Positions 45,544 through 56,203 of a stretch of DNA of 64,000 bases are shown here, piece by piece (the stretch's first letter is position 1; the number at the start of each line of letters is the position of its first letter). The translations under genes and the position numbers were made by a program. Source of the stretch: Paraglaciecola algarum (GTDB lineage: Bacteria; Pseudomonadota; Gammaproteobacteria; Enterobacterales; Alteromonadaceae); the NCBI RefSeq assembly GCF_021532655.1, contig NZ_JAKGAS010000001.1, forward strand, positions 620,001-684,000, in the 5' to 3' direction. Below the pieces are notes generated by a model. The model was given only the letters and a program-made list of their open reading frames with translations. It had not been told where the DNA came from and made no database searches.

Positions 45544-47786
45544 AAACTCCTACAGATCTAAAAAATGTTAGTCGCAGAGATTTTTTAAAGTATACAGGCG
45601 TGGCGAGTACGGGTTTAGTATTAGGTATGGCTGTGCCTACTCAAACAGTGTGGGCCGCTACTGAATCGAAATCAAATGAATTGAACTTGTTTGTCAGTAT
45701 TGAACAAGACAGTACGGTTAATATTGTATGTCACAGAAGCGAAATGGGACAGGGGATCCGCACCGGTATACCACAAATTGTAGCTGAAGAATTATGTGCG
45801 GATTGGTCAAAAGTTAATGTGGTGCAAGGTCTGGCTAATGCTGCATATGGCAGTCAGAATACCGATGGTTCACGATCCATAAGAAACTTTTATACGGCAA
45901 TGCGCCAAATGGGCGCTAGCGCAAGAACAATGCTAGAAAGTGCAGGGGCTAAATTTTGGAAGGTAAGTGTTGATAAAGTTTATGCTGAAAACGGTTTTGT
46001 GGTTAACAAAACAACTAATCAAAAACTGAGTTTTGGTTATTTAGCTGAATTAGCAAGTAAAATACCAGCACCTAATTTAGATAAATTGACGTTTAAAAAA
46101 CCAGAAAACTTCAACATTATTGGAAAACCCGTGCCTATAGTGGATTTGCCAAAAATGGTAAATGGTACAACTGAGTTTGGACAAGATGTGTTGGTTGAAG
46201 GCATGGTTTACGCCAGTATCGAACGCAGTCCAGTAATAGGTGCAAAAGTTAAGTCTGTTTATAAAGATGACGCATTAAAAGTTAAAGGAGTGATTGATAT
46301 TGTCGTGATGCCAGAACAATCGTTTCCCGTGGTTTTTAAACCGCTTAATGGTGTTGCCGTCATAGCAACCAATACTTGGGCTGCCTTAAAGGGGCGAAAG
46401 GCGCTAAAAGTAGAATGGGATTTAGGTGAAAATAAAAAACATGATTCAGAACAATATCTAGCTGAATTAAGTAATAGTATTGTCACCAAGGGAAAAGTAG
46501 TTAGAAAGGTAGGGGATGCATATCAAGCGCTTGAACAGGCAAAGCATAAAATAAGTGGCACATATACAGTGCCTTATTTAGTACATGCGCCTATGGAGCC
46601 CCCTGCAGCAACGGCAGTTGTTAATGATGATGGCTGTGAAATTTGGGCTTGTACTCAAGCACCACAAGGTGCACAGCAAACAGTGGCTGGAGTATTAGGA
46701 CTTAAACCTGAACAAGTCAAAGTTAACATTACATTATTGGGTGGTGGGTTTGGACGAAAATCAAAACATGACTTTTCTGCCGAGGCCGCTATTTTAGCCA
46801 AACATACAGCTAAACCTGTTAAAGTGATCTGGAGTCGAGAAGACGATATTAAGTCTGGTTATTATCATTCCATCAGTGTTCAGCACTATGAAGCTGGCTT
46901 AACAGATTCTAAAAGTGTATCAGCTTGGATCCAACGTACTGCATTTCCAAGTATTATTTGGACGTTTAATGACCAAGTAAATGAACCTTCAGATATGGAA
47001 TTAGGTTTAGGCTTTGGTGATATGCCCTTTACCATTGATAACTTGTTATGTGAAAAACATCAAGCTCCGGCGCATTTACGCATTGGCTGGTTGCGCTCTG
47101 TGTGTAATATTCAACACGGTTTTGCCTTAGGATCATTTGTTGATGAGGTAGCCATCAAAAGTGGTAAATCAACCCAACAAATGTGGTTAGAACTTTTAGG
47201 TGAAGATAAAAAGTTAGACGTAAAAACTCAAGGTTTTGACTATAAAAACTACGACATGCCGATTGAGGATTACCCGATTGATATCGCTAGGCTTAAGAAT
47301 GTTCTTAACTTGGTTGTTGAAAAGGCAAACGTTAATCAAGCGACGCTGGAAAACGAAGCTTGGGGTATTAGTGTACATAGAAGCTTTTTAAGTTATGTAG
47401 CTGTTGCCACAAAAGTAAGTGTAATCGATGGTCAGGTTAAAGTATTAGAAATGGTTAATGTGATTGACGCTGGTCGCATAATTAACCCTGATAGAGTGAA
47501 ATCACAAATGGAAGGAGCGATGATTTTTGGCTTATCTATTGCTCTAATGGGGCAAATAGATGTTAAAAATGGAACGGTTGTACAATCTAATTATCATGAC
47601 TACCCTATATTAAGAATGCATCAAAGCCCTGAAATTCAATCTTTTATAGTGGAGTCAGATGAATTAGCCGCAGGGGTTGGAGAGCCTGGCGTGCCGCCCG
47701 TAGCAGCTAGTTTATGTAATGCTATATTTAAAGCTAGTGGCAAGCGAATTAGAGATCTTCCAATAAACAAACATTTTCGCGTTTAA
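45540..47786 (+). CDS. molybdopterin-binding subunit of a molybdenum hydroxylase (IorB-like)
   Basis: 748 residues. A twin-arginine signal ([19 protein letters not shown]) indicates export folded with its cofactor to the periplasm. Molybdopterin-binding motifs are [11 protein letters not shown] and, near the end, [18 protein letters not shown], whose glutamate is the catalytic base of the family. Two aldehyde oxidase-like domains are arranged as in IorB. The substrate (N-heterocycle or aldehyde) cannot be read from sequence; electrons probably leave through a cytochrome or quinone not encoded here. Confidence 0.93.
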   Translation: MKTPTDLKNVSRRDFLKYTGVASTGLVLGMAVPTQTVWAATESKSNELNLFVSIEQDSTVNIVCHRSEMGQGIRTGIPQIVAEELCADWSKVNVVQGLANAAYGSQNTDGSRSIRNFYTAMRQMGASARTMLESAGAKFWKVSVDKVYAENGFVVNKTTNQKLSFGYLAELASKIPAPNLDKLTFKKPENFNIIGKPVPIVDLPKMVNGTTEFGQDVLVEGMVYASIERSPVIGAKVKSVYKDDALKVKGVIDIVVMPEQSFPVVFKPLNGVAVIATNTWAALKGRKALKVEWDLGENKKHDSEQYLAELSNSIVTKGKVVRKVGDAYQALEQAKHKISGTYTVPYLVHAPMEPPAATAVVNDDGCEIWACTQAPQGAQQTVAGVLGLKPEQVKVNITLLGGGFGRKSKHDFSAEAAILAKHTAKPVKVIWSREDDIKSGYYHSISVQHYEAGLTDSKSVSAWIQRTAFPSIIWTFNDQVNEPSDMELGLGFGDMPFTIDNLLCEKHQAPAHLRIGWLRSVCNIQHGFALGSFVDEVAIKSGKSTQQMWLELLGEDKKLDVKTQGFDYKNYDMPIEDYPIDIARLKNVLNLVVEKANVNQATLENEAWGISVHRSFLSYVAVATKVSVIDGQVKVLEMVNVIDAGRIINPDRVKSQMEGAMIFGLSIALMGQIDVKNGTVVQSNYHDYPILRMHQSPEIQSFIVESDELAAGVGEPGVPPVAASLCNAIFKASGKRIRDLPINKHFRV

Positions 47787-47815
47787 CTCAAATAGGTTTA
47801 TCTAAACCAAACTAA

Positions 47816-47846
47816 GTAGTACACCTTTTTGGTGTACTACACTTTT
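47816..47846 (+). terminator. Rho-independent terminator after the molybdenum hydroxylase genes
   Basis: Perfect 10-bp stem GTAGTACACC/GGTGTACTAC with loop TTTTT, followed by ACTTTT. Confidence 0.85.
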
Positions 47847-47903
47847 ATTACTTTCGATTCGATTTCCCCTTTAAATATTTGCAAAATACCCAATATCTTT
47901 TGT

Positions 47904-48581
47904 ATGAAAGAAAACACACGTTTACGTAAAGGTATTTTAGGCTTACTCGCAATTGTCTGTGGCTTGTGGTGTATTAAATCTGCAGAAATACTATTCTACT
48001 TAGATTTATCTAGTTTGGGTTTAATTCCACAATCACTTGGCGGACTAATAGGCATATTTACCGCCCCCTTAGTACATGGTTCACTCGAGCATATTTTTAA
48101 CAACACTTTAGCCATGTTAATACTTGGGGCCGTTTTGTATTACGGTTATCCTAAATCTTGGAAAAAGGTGTTAGTTTTTATTTGGTTAGTGTCAGGGTTA
48201 GGAGTATGGCTGTTTGCACGGAATGCTAATCATATTGGGGCAAGTGGGTTGACCCATGGCATGTTTTTCTATTTATTCGTAGTGAGCATATTTAGGCGAG
48301 ATAAAAGCTCAGTGGGAATAATGATGATTGCCTTTTTATTATACGGTGGCATGACAATGAGTATTTTTCCTAGAGAAGAAACTATTTCTTTTGAATACCA
48401 CTTTTTTGGGGCATTAGCTGGAACACTATCAGCATTTATATGGCGTGATCTTGATCCAAAACCTGTTGAGAAAAAATATGACTGGGAAAACGAACTTGCA
48501 GATGATGAATGGGAGTTTGATGATAATCTGTACAATGACAAAGAAGATCCAGAAAATACAGTAAACAAAACCCTGCACTAA
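47904..48581 (+). CDS. rhomboid family intramembrane serine protease
   Basis: About 225 residues from the ATG at 47904; earlier frame positions fall in the terminator. Membrane segments run through residues 10-180. The catalytic serine is in GASGLTHGMFF and the catalytic histidine in YHFFGALAGTLSAF; HGSLEHIFNNTLAM carries the conserved HxxxN-type element. The C-terminus is acidic and cytoplasmic. Substrate unknown. It is read toward glnS but is likely a separate unit. Confidence 0.87.
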   Translation: MKENTRLRKGILGLLAIVCGLWCIKSAEILFYLDLSSLGLIPQSLGGLIGIFTAPLVHGSLEHIFNNTLAMLILGAVLYYGYPKSWKKVLVFIWLVSGLGVWLFARNANHIGASGLTHGMFFYLFVVSIFRRDKSSVGIMMIAFLLYGGMTMSIFPREETISFEYHFFGALAGTLSAFIWRDLDPKPVEKKYDWENELADDEWEFDDNLYNDKEDPENTVNKTLH

Positions 48582-48614
48582 GCGTTTAAATTAAAATATA
48601 GCTTATAAAAAGCA

Positions 48615-48642
48615 TTAGGTTCGTTCTTGATGCTGATATAAT
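48615..48642 (+). promoter_or_regulatory. promoter candidate for glnS
   Basis: A perfect TATAAT at 48637-48642 is preceded at 16 bases by a weak TTAGGT. It lies 40 bases before the glnS ATG. Confidence 0.4.
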
Positions 48643-48682
48643 ATTTCGAGAATTAATTTATAGTCACTACGAGGGTTTTTGA

Positions 48683-50344
48683 ATGGCCGAGACTGAAAGT
48701 CGTCCGACCAATTTTATTCGTCAAATTATTGATAAAGACATACAAGACGGTACACATACTAAAATTCAAACACGTTTTCCACCTGAGCCAAATGGTTATT
48801 TACATATTGGTCATGCTAAATCTATTTGTTTAAATTTTGGTATTGCCCAAGATTATCAAGGTAAATGTAATTTACGGTTTGATGATACTAACCCAGAAAA
48901 AGAAGATATTGACTACGTTAACGCTATCCAGCAAGACGTAACTTGGTTAGGTTTTGAGTGGGATGGTGAGGTATGTTATTCATCAAACTATTTTGACAAA
49001 CTCTATGGTTTTGCGGTTGAGCTGATAAATAAAGGTCTAGCTTACGTCGATTTTTCTAGTCAAGACCAAATGCGTGAAATGCGTGGAACCTTAACTAAAC
49101 CAGGTGTTAATAGCCCGTATCGCGACACTAGTGTCGAAGAAAACCTAGCTTTATTTGAAAAGATGCGAGCCGGTGAGTTCAAAGAAGGCGAATGTTTATT
49201 AAGAGCAAAAATAGATATGAGCTCGCCTTTTATGTGTATGCGAGATCCCGCTCTATATCGTGTGAGATTCGCTAAACACCATCAAACAGGTGACAAATGG
49301 CGCATTTATCCAATGTACGACTTTACTCATTGTATTTCAGATGCCATTGAAGGTGTCACTCATTCTTTATGTACTTTAGAGTTTCAAGATAACCGTAGAT
49401 TGTATGATTGGGTTATTGAAAATATCACTATCGATGTACAACCTCATCAATATGAATTTTCACGACTGAACCTTGAATACACGGTATTAAGTAAACGTAA
49501 GCTCATTCAACTAGTTGAAGAAAAACATGTGTCTGGTTGGGATGATCCTAGAATGCCAACGGTTTCAGGTTTACGTAGAAGAGGTTATACGCCAGCGTCT
49601 ATTCGAGAGTTTTGTAAAAGAATTGGTGTGACAAAAATGGATAACATGGTTGAAATGTCGATGTTAGAAGCCTGTTTACGAGAAGAGCTTAATGTTAATG
49701 CCAACCGCGCTATGGCAGTGCTAGAACCTTTAAAAGTCGTCATTGAAAACTTCCAAGGAGAGACTGAAAGTCTAACTGCAGCCAATCATCCTAATGATGA
49801 ATCAAAAGGCACTAGAACCCTTCCATTTACTAAAGAGTTGTATATTGAAGCTGAAGATTTTAAAGAAGAAGCTAATAAGAAATTTAAACGTTTAGTATTA
49901 GGTAAAGAAGTCCGTTTACGTAATGCTTATGTGATAAAGGCTGAACGTGTTGAAAAAGATGAAAAGGGCAAGGTGACGACTGTTTATTGCAGTTATGATG
50001 CTGATACTTTAGGCAAAGATCCAGCTGATGGCCGTAAGGTTAAAGGCGTAATCCACTGGGTATCAGCAACAGAGGGTAAACCAGCAGAAGTTCGTTTATA
50101 TGACAGATTGTTCAATGTACCTAATCCAGCTGCTGAGGAAGACTTTGTAACCTGTATTAACCCTGATTCATTTGTGCTCAAACATGCTGTAGTAGAGCCA
50201 AGTTTGGTTGATGCAGAGGTTAGTCACCCCATTCAATTTGAAAGAACGGGTTACTTTTGCAAGGATAAAGATAGTTCAAATACAGCTTTAGTATTTAATC
50301 GTACGGTAAGTCTTAGAGACACTTGGGCTAAAATTAACAACTAA
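48683..50344 (+). CDS. glnS: glutaminyl-tRNA synthetase
   Basis: 553 residues, the E. coli GlnRS length. Class I synthetase motifs are visible: [15 protein letters not shown] (HIGH) and VLSKRKL (KMSKS equivalent). DDTNPEKED and PMYDFTH are typical of GlnRS rather than bacterial GluRS, and the C-terminal anticodon-binding beta-barrels (about 340-550) are present. It charges tRNA-Gln in the cytoplasm. A terminator follows. Confidence 0.97.
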   Translation: MAETESRPTNFIRQIIDKDIQDGTHTKIQTRFPPEPNGYLHIGHAKSICLNFGIAQDYQGKCNLRFDDTNPEKEDIDYVNAIQQDVTWLGFEWDGEVCYSSNYFDKLYGFAVELINKGLAYVDFSSQDQMREMRGTLTKPGVNSPYRDTSVEENLALFEKMRAGEFKEGECLLRAKIDMSSPFMCMRDPALYRVRFAKHHQTGDKWRIYPMYDFTHCISDAIEGVTHSLCTLEFQDNRRLYDWVIENITIDVQPHQYEFSRLNLEYTVLSKRKLIQLVEEKHVSGWDDPRMPTVSGLRRRGYTPASIREFCKRIGVTKMDNMVEMSMLEACLREELNVNANRAMAVLEPLKVVIENFQGETESLTAANHPNDESKGTRTLPFTKELYIEAEDFKEEANKKFKRLVLGKEVRLRNAYVIKAERVEKDEKGKVTTVYCSYDADTLGKDPADGRKVKGVIHWVSATEGKPAEVRLYDRLFNVPNPAAEEDFVTCINPDSFVLKHAVVEPSLVDAEVSHPIQFERTGYFCKDKDSSNTALVFNRTVSLRDTWAKINN

Positions 50345-50390
50345 GTAAAATACGCCAGTTAATTATCAGATGTTATATTAATAGTTGAAA

Positions 50391-50417
50391 AAAACGCCCT
50401 TACTTAAAGGGCGTTTT
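50391..50417. terminator. bidirectional terminator between glnS and the YciK-like gene
   Basis: 11-bp stem AAAACGCCCTT/AAGGGCGTTTT with loop ACTTA, A-rich on the left and T-rich on the right, between convergent genes. Confidence 0.9.
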
Positions 50418-50444
50418 TGTATATTTACTTAACTAGAATTACAG

Positions 50445-51188
50445 TTATTTAACTTGGCAATCTATTGTTTTGCCTGTGTCGGTATTGTTATCACTATCCA
50501 TTAAATATAAGTAGCAACTCATAATTTTTTCTGGGGTTTTTAATTTACTAGGATCCTCTCCTGGAAACGCTTTGGCCCGCAACGAAGTCCTTGTTGGCCC
50601 TGGATTAATACAATTGAATCGAATGTTTGTATTTTCGTATTCGTCAGCCAAAACTTGCATCATACCTTGAGTAGCAAATTTAGACACAGAGTAGGGGCCC
50701 CAATAAGCTTTACCTTTGATACCTAAATCTGAGCTGGTAAAAATAACTGAACTCTTGTCTGACTTCTTAAGCGCTGGCAACAAAGCTTGAGTCATTAAAA
50801 ATTGACTATGAATATTGACTTGAAATACTGCGTTCCAATCTTCCTCAGTGATTTGTCCAAATGGACCAATATGTCCGACAAAACTGGCATTGTGTACTAA
50901 GCCATCTAAATGACCAAATTGATCAATGATAGTATTAGCCATATCTTGGTAATGTTTAGCTGTTGCACCTTTCAAATCCAAAGGGACTATCGCAGGTTCT
51001 GGACCATCAATTTTAATTATTTCATCATAAACATCTTCAAGCTTTTTGACGGTTTTTCCTAACAAGATCACAGTTGCGCCATATTGTGCATAGGTAATCG
51101 CTAGCCGTTTGCCAATGCCATCGCCTGCACCTGTTATTAGGATTGTTTTATTATTTAAGAAATGTTTTTTAGGTAAATATTTAAGCAT
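50445..51188 (-). CDS. yciK: YciK-like short-chain dehydrogenase/reductase
   Basis: About 247 residues from the ATG at 51188; a frame start 13 codons earlier (TTG at 51227) is less likely. The family motif near the start is ILITGAGDGIGKRLA; the NAG variant is LVHNASFVGHIGPFGQI and the catalytic YxxxK is in YWGPYSVSKFA. This matches E. coli YciK, an SDR of unknown substrate. It converges on glnS. Confidence 0.9.
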   Translation of the reverse strand: MLKYLPKKHFLNNKTILITGAGDGIGKRLAITYAQYGATVILLGKTVKKLEDVYDEIIKIDGPEPAIVPLDLKGATAKHYQDMANTIIDQFGHLDGLVHNASFVGHIGPFGQITEEDWNAVFQVNIHSQFLMTQALLPALKKSDKSSVIFTSSDLGIKGKAYWGPYSVSKFATQGMMQVLADEYENTNIRFNCINPGPTRTSLRAKAFPGEDPSKLKTPEKIMSCYLYLMDSDNNTDTGKTIDCQVK

Positions 51189-51393
51189 AGTAACTAGTTG
51201 ATATTCAGGATTTTTTAATTTTAACACAGGTTAAAAACTGAATAACTTTTAATAAGGTAAATTGTTTTATTTTTTATTTTTACAATGTTTATGAATATAT
51301 GGTAAATTTTTTGCTTAGATTCCATTGAAAAAGCACGATTGAAAATATAAACGTCAAAAATTTGATACAACAGAATTATTAAGAGAGGGAAGA

Positions 51394-54015
51394 ATGAATA
51401 AGGCTTTAGTCAGTATTTGGATATTATGTGGGCTAGGTTTGGTAGCGTGTGGAGGAAGTGATAGTAGTAGAGATGATCCGATTTATGTAGAACCAGAAAC
51501 ACCAGAGACTCCCGCCCCTTATGTTCGAGTCGTTTTTGACCCGGCAAATAGTGATATTAATGTTCCGAATGATCTACTTATGATACCTGATGGTGATTTC
51601 TTCGATTTTACTATCAATACTGAAGGAAGTGATGAATTTGATCCAGCTAATCCACAACATGCGCTGAGTGCGTTGGATGGTTGGTCTGTACATTACCCAA
51701 TGTCTATTCGTTTTAATGTTCCAGATGGAATGGATATTGACCCTACATCCGTCAACGCCGACTCTATAAAATTATTTGAAGCGACCCAAGCGTTAGAAGG
51801 TGACAGTGCACAATGCCAAACATTAGCCAGCTTAATTGCAGCGCCTGGAGTACCATGCGAACTGGGTAAAGAGCTTGTATACGGAGAAGACTTCGTAGCC
51901 TCGTATACTCCCGGCAGTGGTTCAATTAGTGTTGTGCCACTAAAAGTATTAAATGCTTCTCAAGGGCATTTATTAGTTGTAACGAATTCATTATTAGATA
52001 CTAGCGGTAGAATGGTTCGAGGTTCATTTATATGGGATATTGTACGTCAAAATATTGAAACTAACCTAGTAGGTATCGCAGATTTAGTGCCGCTTCAAAC
52101 TATTGTTAATTTTATGGTTACTGTATTAGAGCCTGCTGGTATACCAAGAGAGGAGCTTTCTTACGCGGCATACTTTACAACGCAATCTGTTGGTGATTCA
52201 CTTAGTACGGTTAAAAAATTAAATATAGCCCCTTATGCAACAGCGTTACAAACAGTATTAGCTAGTGGAGCAGATTTAGGTACCGCACATTCAGTTGCTT
52301 CACAGTATCTACCTAGCATCACGACTCATTTACCAAGTGATTCAATTAATGCTTTTGAAGCAATTGCGCCATTATTATTATCAGAAGCTGAAATCACTCA
52401 ACTTGAACAGGTTGGGTTAAATACATGCCAAGGTTTGTTAGCTAATTTATCAGACCCAAGTTCTCCCTTGTTCGACATTGCGTCTTCTACATTTGCTGTA
52501 GCAGGCCCTTTTTGTGCAGCCACTATTGTTTCTGGTGATATAAGTTTACCTTATTATCTAGATCCTATTGCACCTAAATCCGGATGGTGGAAAGCTGCTT
52601 GTACCAGTGGTGCCACACTAAACGCTATAGGAGTCGAAGCAATAACAGGTTTACTACAGGCGGGACAAGTGGGGAATAACAATACCTTGTGCCAATTAGC
52701 TTCGGATAATCAATTGTTTGACTTAGATCTAACTAGTGCTGGTATGTCTGATCCAAGAAATATAACCAAATTTAACCCAATTCCTATGGCTAGAGGAAGC
52801 CAAATTGATAACCCGGACACTTTGTATAATGAACAAGGTACTGAAGCCATTAAGGTTCATTTTACGATCCCTAATGAGGCTGTGATAGGCGTTATTTCTG
52901 CTGCAACAAATGGTGCCGTTCCTATGGTCACAAAGCCAGGACCTGGTTGGCCGGTTATTCTATTTCAACATGGCATAACAGGCAGTAAAGAAAATGTACT
53001 TGCTTTATCCGCTGCATTTTCATTAGCAGGCTTTGCTACAGTAGCCATAGATCACCCTTTACATGGCGAACGAGGTTTAATGGCACTAGATGGTTCTATG
53101 GCTAACGCTACAAGTAACTCAATTGCAGATTATCTCAACTTTGCAAGCTTGTTAACTGGACGAGATAATGCTCGCCAAAGTGCCGCTGATATTATGGGCT
53201 TAAGACTAGGTCTAAACTCAATAATTGATAATACAAATTTAGTGTCTTTAGATTTATCTAAAGTTCATTTTATAGGTCATAGCTTGGGCTCTATTACCGG
53301 TACTGCTGCTTTAGCTACAGCCAATACTAGTTTAGGTGGTGAATTAGCCTCGTTTGACAGTATGTATAAGTTTAATACAGCGGTATTAAATGTACCTGGC
53401 GGAGGCGTTCCGTCTTTTGTCCTAGAATCTCCGGACTTCGGGCCATTAGTTAAAGGCGGTTTATTAGCCGCATCGTCACTGGAATTTGGGGCATTTTTAA
53501 CCGAATATGCCACTTCAAATGAATTATCTCTTGAAGAGGCAATTCGCCCAGCATTTAATGCCTATCTAGAAGTGTTAACACCAGAACAACTCGCACCTCT
53601 AAATGATACGTTTGCTGCATTTGGTTTTGCCGCCCAGACGGTTTTAGATGCAGCTGATCCGATAGGTTATGCAGATACTATGGCAAATAATACCTCTGTC
53701 TTAGTTCAATTACTGGTGGGTGGTGGTACAAATGATGATGGTTCTACCGCTGTTTCTGATGAAGCAAATTTAGTTACGACATCGTTACCTTTAGTGGGTG
53801 GCCAACCTTTAGCTGATTTACTAAAACTTGAAAAAATTTCCAATACTACAAATAGTGGTGGTGTAGTCAGAATGTTGACAGGTAATCACTTTTCTTTATT
53901 TGTGCCAGATGCTAGTGCTTCAGCAACCATGGAATTGCATAGTCAAGCAACTTCATTTTTTGGCTCTAACGGCCAAAGTGTGATTATTGCGAACCCAGAT
54001 GTGGTCGAGAACTAA
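51394..54015 (+). CDS. Pla-1/cef family lipoprotein lipase (VolA-like)
   Basis: 873 residues. The signal peptide ends in lipobox LVAC followed by GGSDSS, so it is an exported lipoprotein. The Pla-1/cef family includes VolA, the surface lysophospholipase of Vibrio cholerae that frees fatty acids from host or environmental lysophosphatidylcholine. The catalytic serine S630 is in GHSLGSITG, preceded by PVILFQHGITGSKEN, the oxyanion region. The late GNHFSLFVPD may carry the catalytic histidine. It has its own promoter region and a strong terminator. Confidence 0.9.
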   Translation: MNKALVSIWILCGLGLVACGGSDSSRDDPIYVEPETPETPAPYVRVVFDPANSDINVPNDLLMIPDGDFFDFTINTEGSDEFDPANPQHALSALDGWSVHYPMSIRFNVPDGMDIDPTSVNADSIKLFEATQALEGDSAQCQTLASLIAAPGVPCELGKELVYGEDFVASYTPGSGSISVVPLKVLNASQGHLLVVTNSLLDTSGRMVRGSFIWDIVRQNIETNLVGIADLVPLQTIVNFMVTVLEPAGIPREELSYAAYFTTQSVGDSLSTVKKLNIAPYATALQTVLASGADLGTAHSVASQYLPSITTHLPSDSINAFEAIAPLLLSEAEITQLEQVGLNTCQGLLANLSDPSSPLFDIASSTFAVAGPFCAATIVSGDISLPYYLDPIAPKSGWWKAACTSGATLNAIGVEAITGLLQAGQVGNNNTLCQLASDNQLFDLDLTSAGMSDPRNITKFNPIPMARGSQIDNPDTLYNEQGTEAIKVHFTIPNEAVIGVISAATNGAVPMVTKPGPGWPVILFQHGITGSKENVLALSAAFSLAGFATVAIDHPLHGERGLMALDGSMANATSNSIADYLNFASLLTGRDNARQSAADIMGLRLGLNSIIDNTNLVSLDLSKVHFIGHSLGSITGTAALATANTSLGGELASFDSMYKFNTAVLNVPGGGVPSFVLESPDFGPLVKGGLLAASSLEFGAFLTEYATSNELSLEEAIRPAFNAYLEVLTPEQLAPLNDTFAAFGFAAQTVLDAADPIGYADTMANNTSVLVQLLVGGGTNDDGSTAVSDEANLVTTSLPLVGGQPLADLLKLEKISNTTNSGGVVRMLTGNHFSLFVPDASASATMELHSQATSFFGSNGQSVIIANPDVVEN

Positions 54016-54036
54016 ACGTTATTTACGTAGGGAAAT

Positions 54037-54066
54037 AAAGTCAGATAAGTATCTGGCTTTTTTTTT
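54037..54066 (+). terminator. Rho-independent terminator after the lipase gene
   Basis: 10-bp stem AAAGTCAGAT/ATCTGGCTTT (one T-G pair), loop AAGT, followed by six more T residues. Confidence 0.9.
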
Positions 54067-54116
54067 GTATTTTTGTCCCCATAAATAAGCAAAGCATTTT
54101 ATTGGAGTAGTGTAAG

Positions 54117-55160
54117 TTGGAATTTTTATATGACTATGGATTGTTTATTGCAAAAGCAGTAACAATTGTAATTGCGATATTAGTGGTTGTAGGTGGCGTT
54201 ATTGCTCTAGCCAGTAAACAAAAGCAAGGCAAGGGAAACCTAGAAATCAGTTCTATATCTGAGAAACTAGAAGATATAACAAACCATGCTCGTCATTTGT
54301 TGATGAGTAAAGAAGAATTGAAACAATTTAATAAAGACAAGAAGAAAAAAGAAAAACAAGATGCAAAGGACGCAAAGAGTGCAAAAAAAAATGACACAAA
54401 AGAACAAATAGGCAAAGTGTTTGTTGTTGATTTTATTGGTTCAATGGACGCCCATGAAGTTGATAACCTTAGAGAAGAAATCACTACCATTTTAAGCATT
54501 GCTAAACCAGAAGATGAAGTTTTGGTTAGATTGGAAAGTGGAGGAGGCGTGGTGCATGGATACGGATTAGCCGCCTCACAATTGCAAAGAATAAAAGACA
54601 AAAATATTAAATTGACAATAGCCGTAGACAAAGTGGCTGCCAGCGGCGGATATATGATGACATGTGTCGCTGACAAAGTATTAGCTGCAAATTTTGCAAT
54701 AATTGGCTCTATCGGTGTTATCGCACAAATGCCTAATTTTAATAAACTGTTGAAAAAATCCAATATTGAATTTGAACAACATACTGCAGGGCAGTTTAAA
54801 CGTACTTTAACCATGTTTGGTGAAAACAATGATCAAGGACGAGAAAAGTTTCGTGAGGAACTAGAAGAAGTGCATCAAATGTTTAAAGGTTTTGTATCTG
54901 AACATCGACCAGAGTTGGATATTGATCGCGTAGCAACTGGCGAATATTGGTACGGCAGTAAAGCTAAAGAGTTAGGATTGGTTGATGTCATACAAACTTC
55001 AGATGATTATTTATTAACCCTGAACGAAACTAAAAAGATATATTCAGTCAAATACAGCATCAAAAAGAACTTGGCAGAAAAATTTGGTATTGCTGCCTTC
55101 ACCAGTTTGCAAACCGCTTTTGTTAAAACTTGGACTAAAAGCCAATCGCTGTTTAAGTAA
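54117..55160 (+). CDS. sohB: SohB, S49-family inner-membrane protease
   Basis: 347 residues. An N-terminal membrane helix (about 8-30) is followed by a lysine-rich linker (KKKEKQDAKDAKSAKKND) and the S49 protease domain: VFVVDFIGSMDAHEV, LRLESGGG-type region VLVRLESGGGVVHGYGL, and the nucleophile serine in AASGGYMMTCVADKV. GSIGVIAQMPN is also conserved. The role is protein quality control in the envelope. TTG start 10 bases after GGAG. It is a single gene. Confidence 0.92.
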   Translation: MEFLYDYGLFIAKAVTIVIAILVVVGGVIALASKQKQGKGNLEISSISEKLEDITNHARHLLMSKEELKQFNKDKKKKEKQDAKDAKSAKKNDTKEQIGKVFVVDFIGSMDAHEVDNLREEITTILSIAKPEDEVLVRLESGGGVVHGYGLAASQLQRIKDKNIKLTIAVDKVAASGGYMMTCVADKVLAANFAIIGSIGVIAQMPNFNKLLKKSNIEFEQHTAGQFKRTLTMFGENNDQGREKFREELEEVHQMFKGFVSEHRPELDIDRVATGEYWYGSKAKELGLVDVIQTSDDYLLTLNETKKIYSVKYSIKKNLAEKFGIAAFTSLQTAFVKTWTKSQSLFK

Positions 55161-55233
55161 TGGCAATACCCTGTATGTTAAAAATACTTTGAAGGGGATT
55201 TTTGTAGTAGAAATGAATTAGAAACTGATAGAA

Positions 55234-55270
55234 ATGTGGCATATAGCTGGTAACTAGCTTTATGCCACAT
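55234..55270. terminator. hairpin between convergent sohB and RpiB-like genes
   Basis: Outer arms ATGTGGCATA (55234-55243) and TATGCCACAT (55261-55270) are perfect; inner AGCT pairs with AGCT. No clear T tract follows on either strand, so a terminator role is likely but not certain. Confidence 0.55.
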
Positions 55271-55296
55271 GTAGGTTAATAATCGAATAGGTAAAG

Positions 55297-55935
55297 TTAG
55301 GCTATCAATGACTTTACGTAATCTGTAATCCCTTGGTCTTGGCTATTTTCAAATAAACATGCTTGGAAACGAGATCCTGTGACTGCGGTTTTTACGAGGT
55401 CTTGATCTATGCTTTTTAACGAGTCTAAATAGTTGTCTTTCCCTAAGCTGGCTTTTACCTGAGCTAATATACCGGCATTTTTTACCTGTGGCTCTTTCCG
55501 CTCAACTGGGTATCCTGCGCCTCGTTCTCCAGTCAGTGCTTTTTCAAACATATATTCTAAGTTTAATTCAGCGCCCCACCCAAAACCTTTAGCAAATGCT
55601 AAAGCTAAAGCGTTACCGTTGTTAATTTGGTTAAATAAGAATGCATCTGAAGGATCTAAGCAATATCCGCAATAAACACCCGGGTGTAAATTTAGCGACA
55701 TCATAGCCCCTTGGCCCGTGCCACAACCGGCTATAACAAAATCTACGGCTTTAGAATTAATCAACAAGCTAGCCATAATGCCTAGATGAATATAAGTAAG
55801 GTGGTGATCATTTTCGTCACTCATGCCTACATTAAATACTTCATGATTAAGAGGACTAGCGACTTTCTCTAATTGGGCTAATACTGTGGGGTTTTTACCC
55901 GCTTGACTGTTTTCCATCATTAGTGCAATTTTCAT
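55297..55935 (-). CDS. RpiB/LacA/LacB family sugar-phosphate isomerase-like protein
   Basis: 212 residues. The motif AGCGTGQGAMMSLN matches the RpiB active-site loop with its catalytic cysteine, and NGGN-like NNGNALALAFA follows. The canonical ribose-5-phosphate isomerase B has about 150 residues; here about 60 additional C-terminal residues are present. It could act on a different sugar phosphate. There is no operon partner, and the gene ends in a shared convergent hairpin. Confidence 0.82.
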   Translation of the reverse strand: MKIALMMENSQAGKNPTVLAQLEKVASPLNHEVFNVGMSDENDHHLTYIHLGIMASLLINSKAVDFVIAGCGTGQGAMMSLNLHPGVYCGYCLDPSDAFLFNQINNGNALALAFAKGFGWGAELNLEYMFEKALTGERGAGYPVERKEPQVKNAGILAQVKASLGKDNYLDSLKSIDQDLVKTAVTGSRFQACLFENSQDQGITDYVKSLIA

Positions 55936-56203
55936 TTATGGTAATTCCTATAATTTGATGTATGTAGTATGACAACAATATAACATCTGCCACTTGTGAA
56001 CTAAATCAGGATTTAAGATTAAATTAGAAGCAATGGAGATAAGGTAAAACATTCACAATAGTAAGGTTAATCCATAGGGTTCTAAACAATTACATTTTTA
56101 ATAGTTTTCGTTTTACAATATACTGGTTCTACCACTTGAACCTATTTAAAGGTAACGACCTTTTAAGTGATGTTAAGTTTCGGTTTATTATTAGGAGTAT
56201 CAA

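Noticed and set aside
54293..54829. Long open frame on the minus strand opposite sohB
   Set aside because: It has low-complexity, serine/phenylalanine-rich composition typical of antisense frames and no start signal; sohB on the plus strand has clear family motifs.
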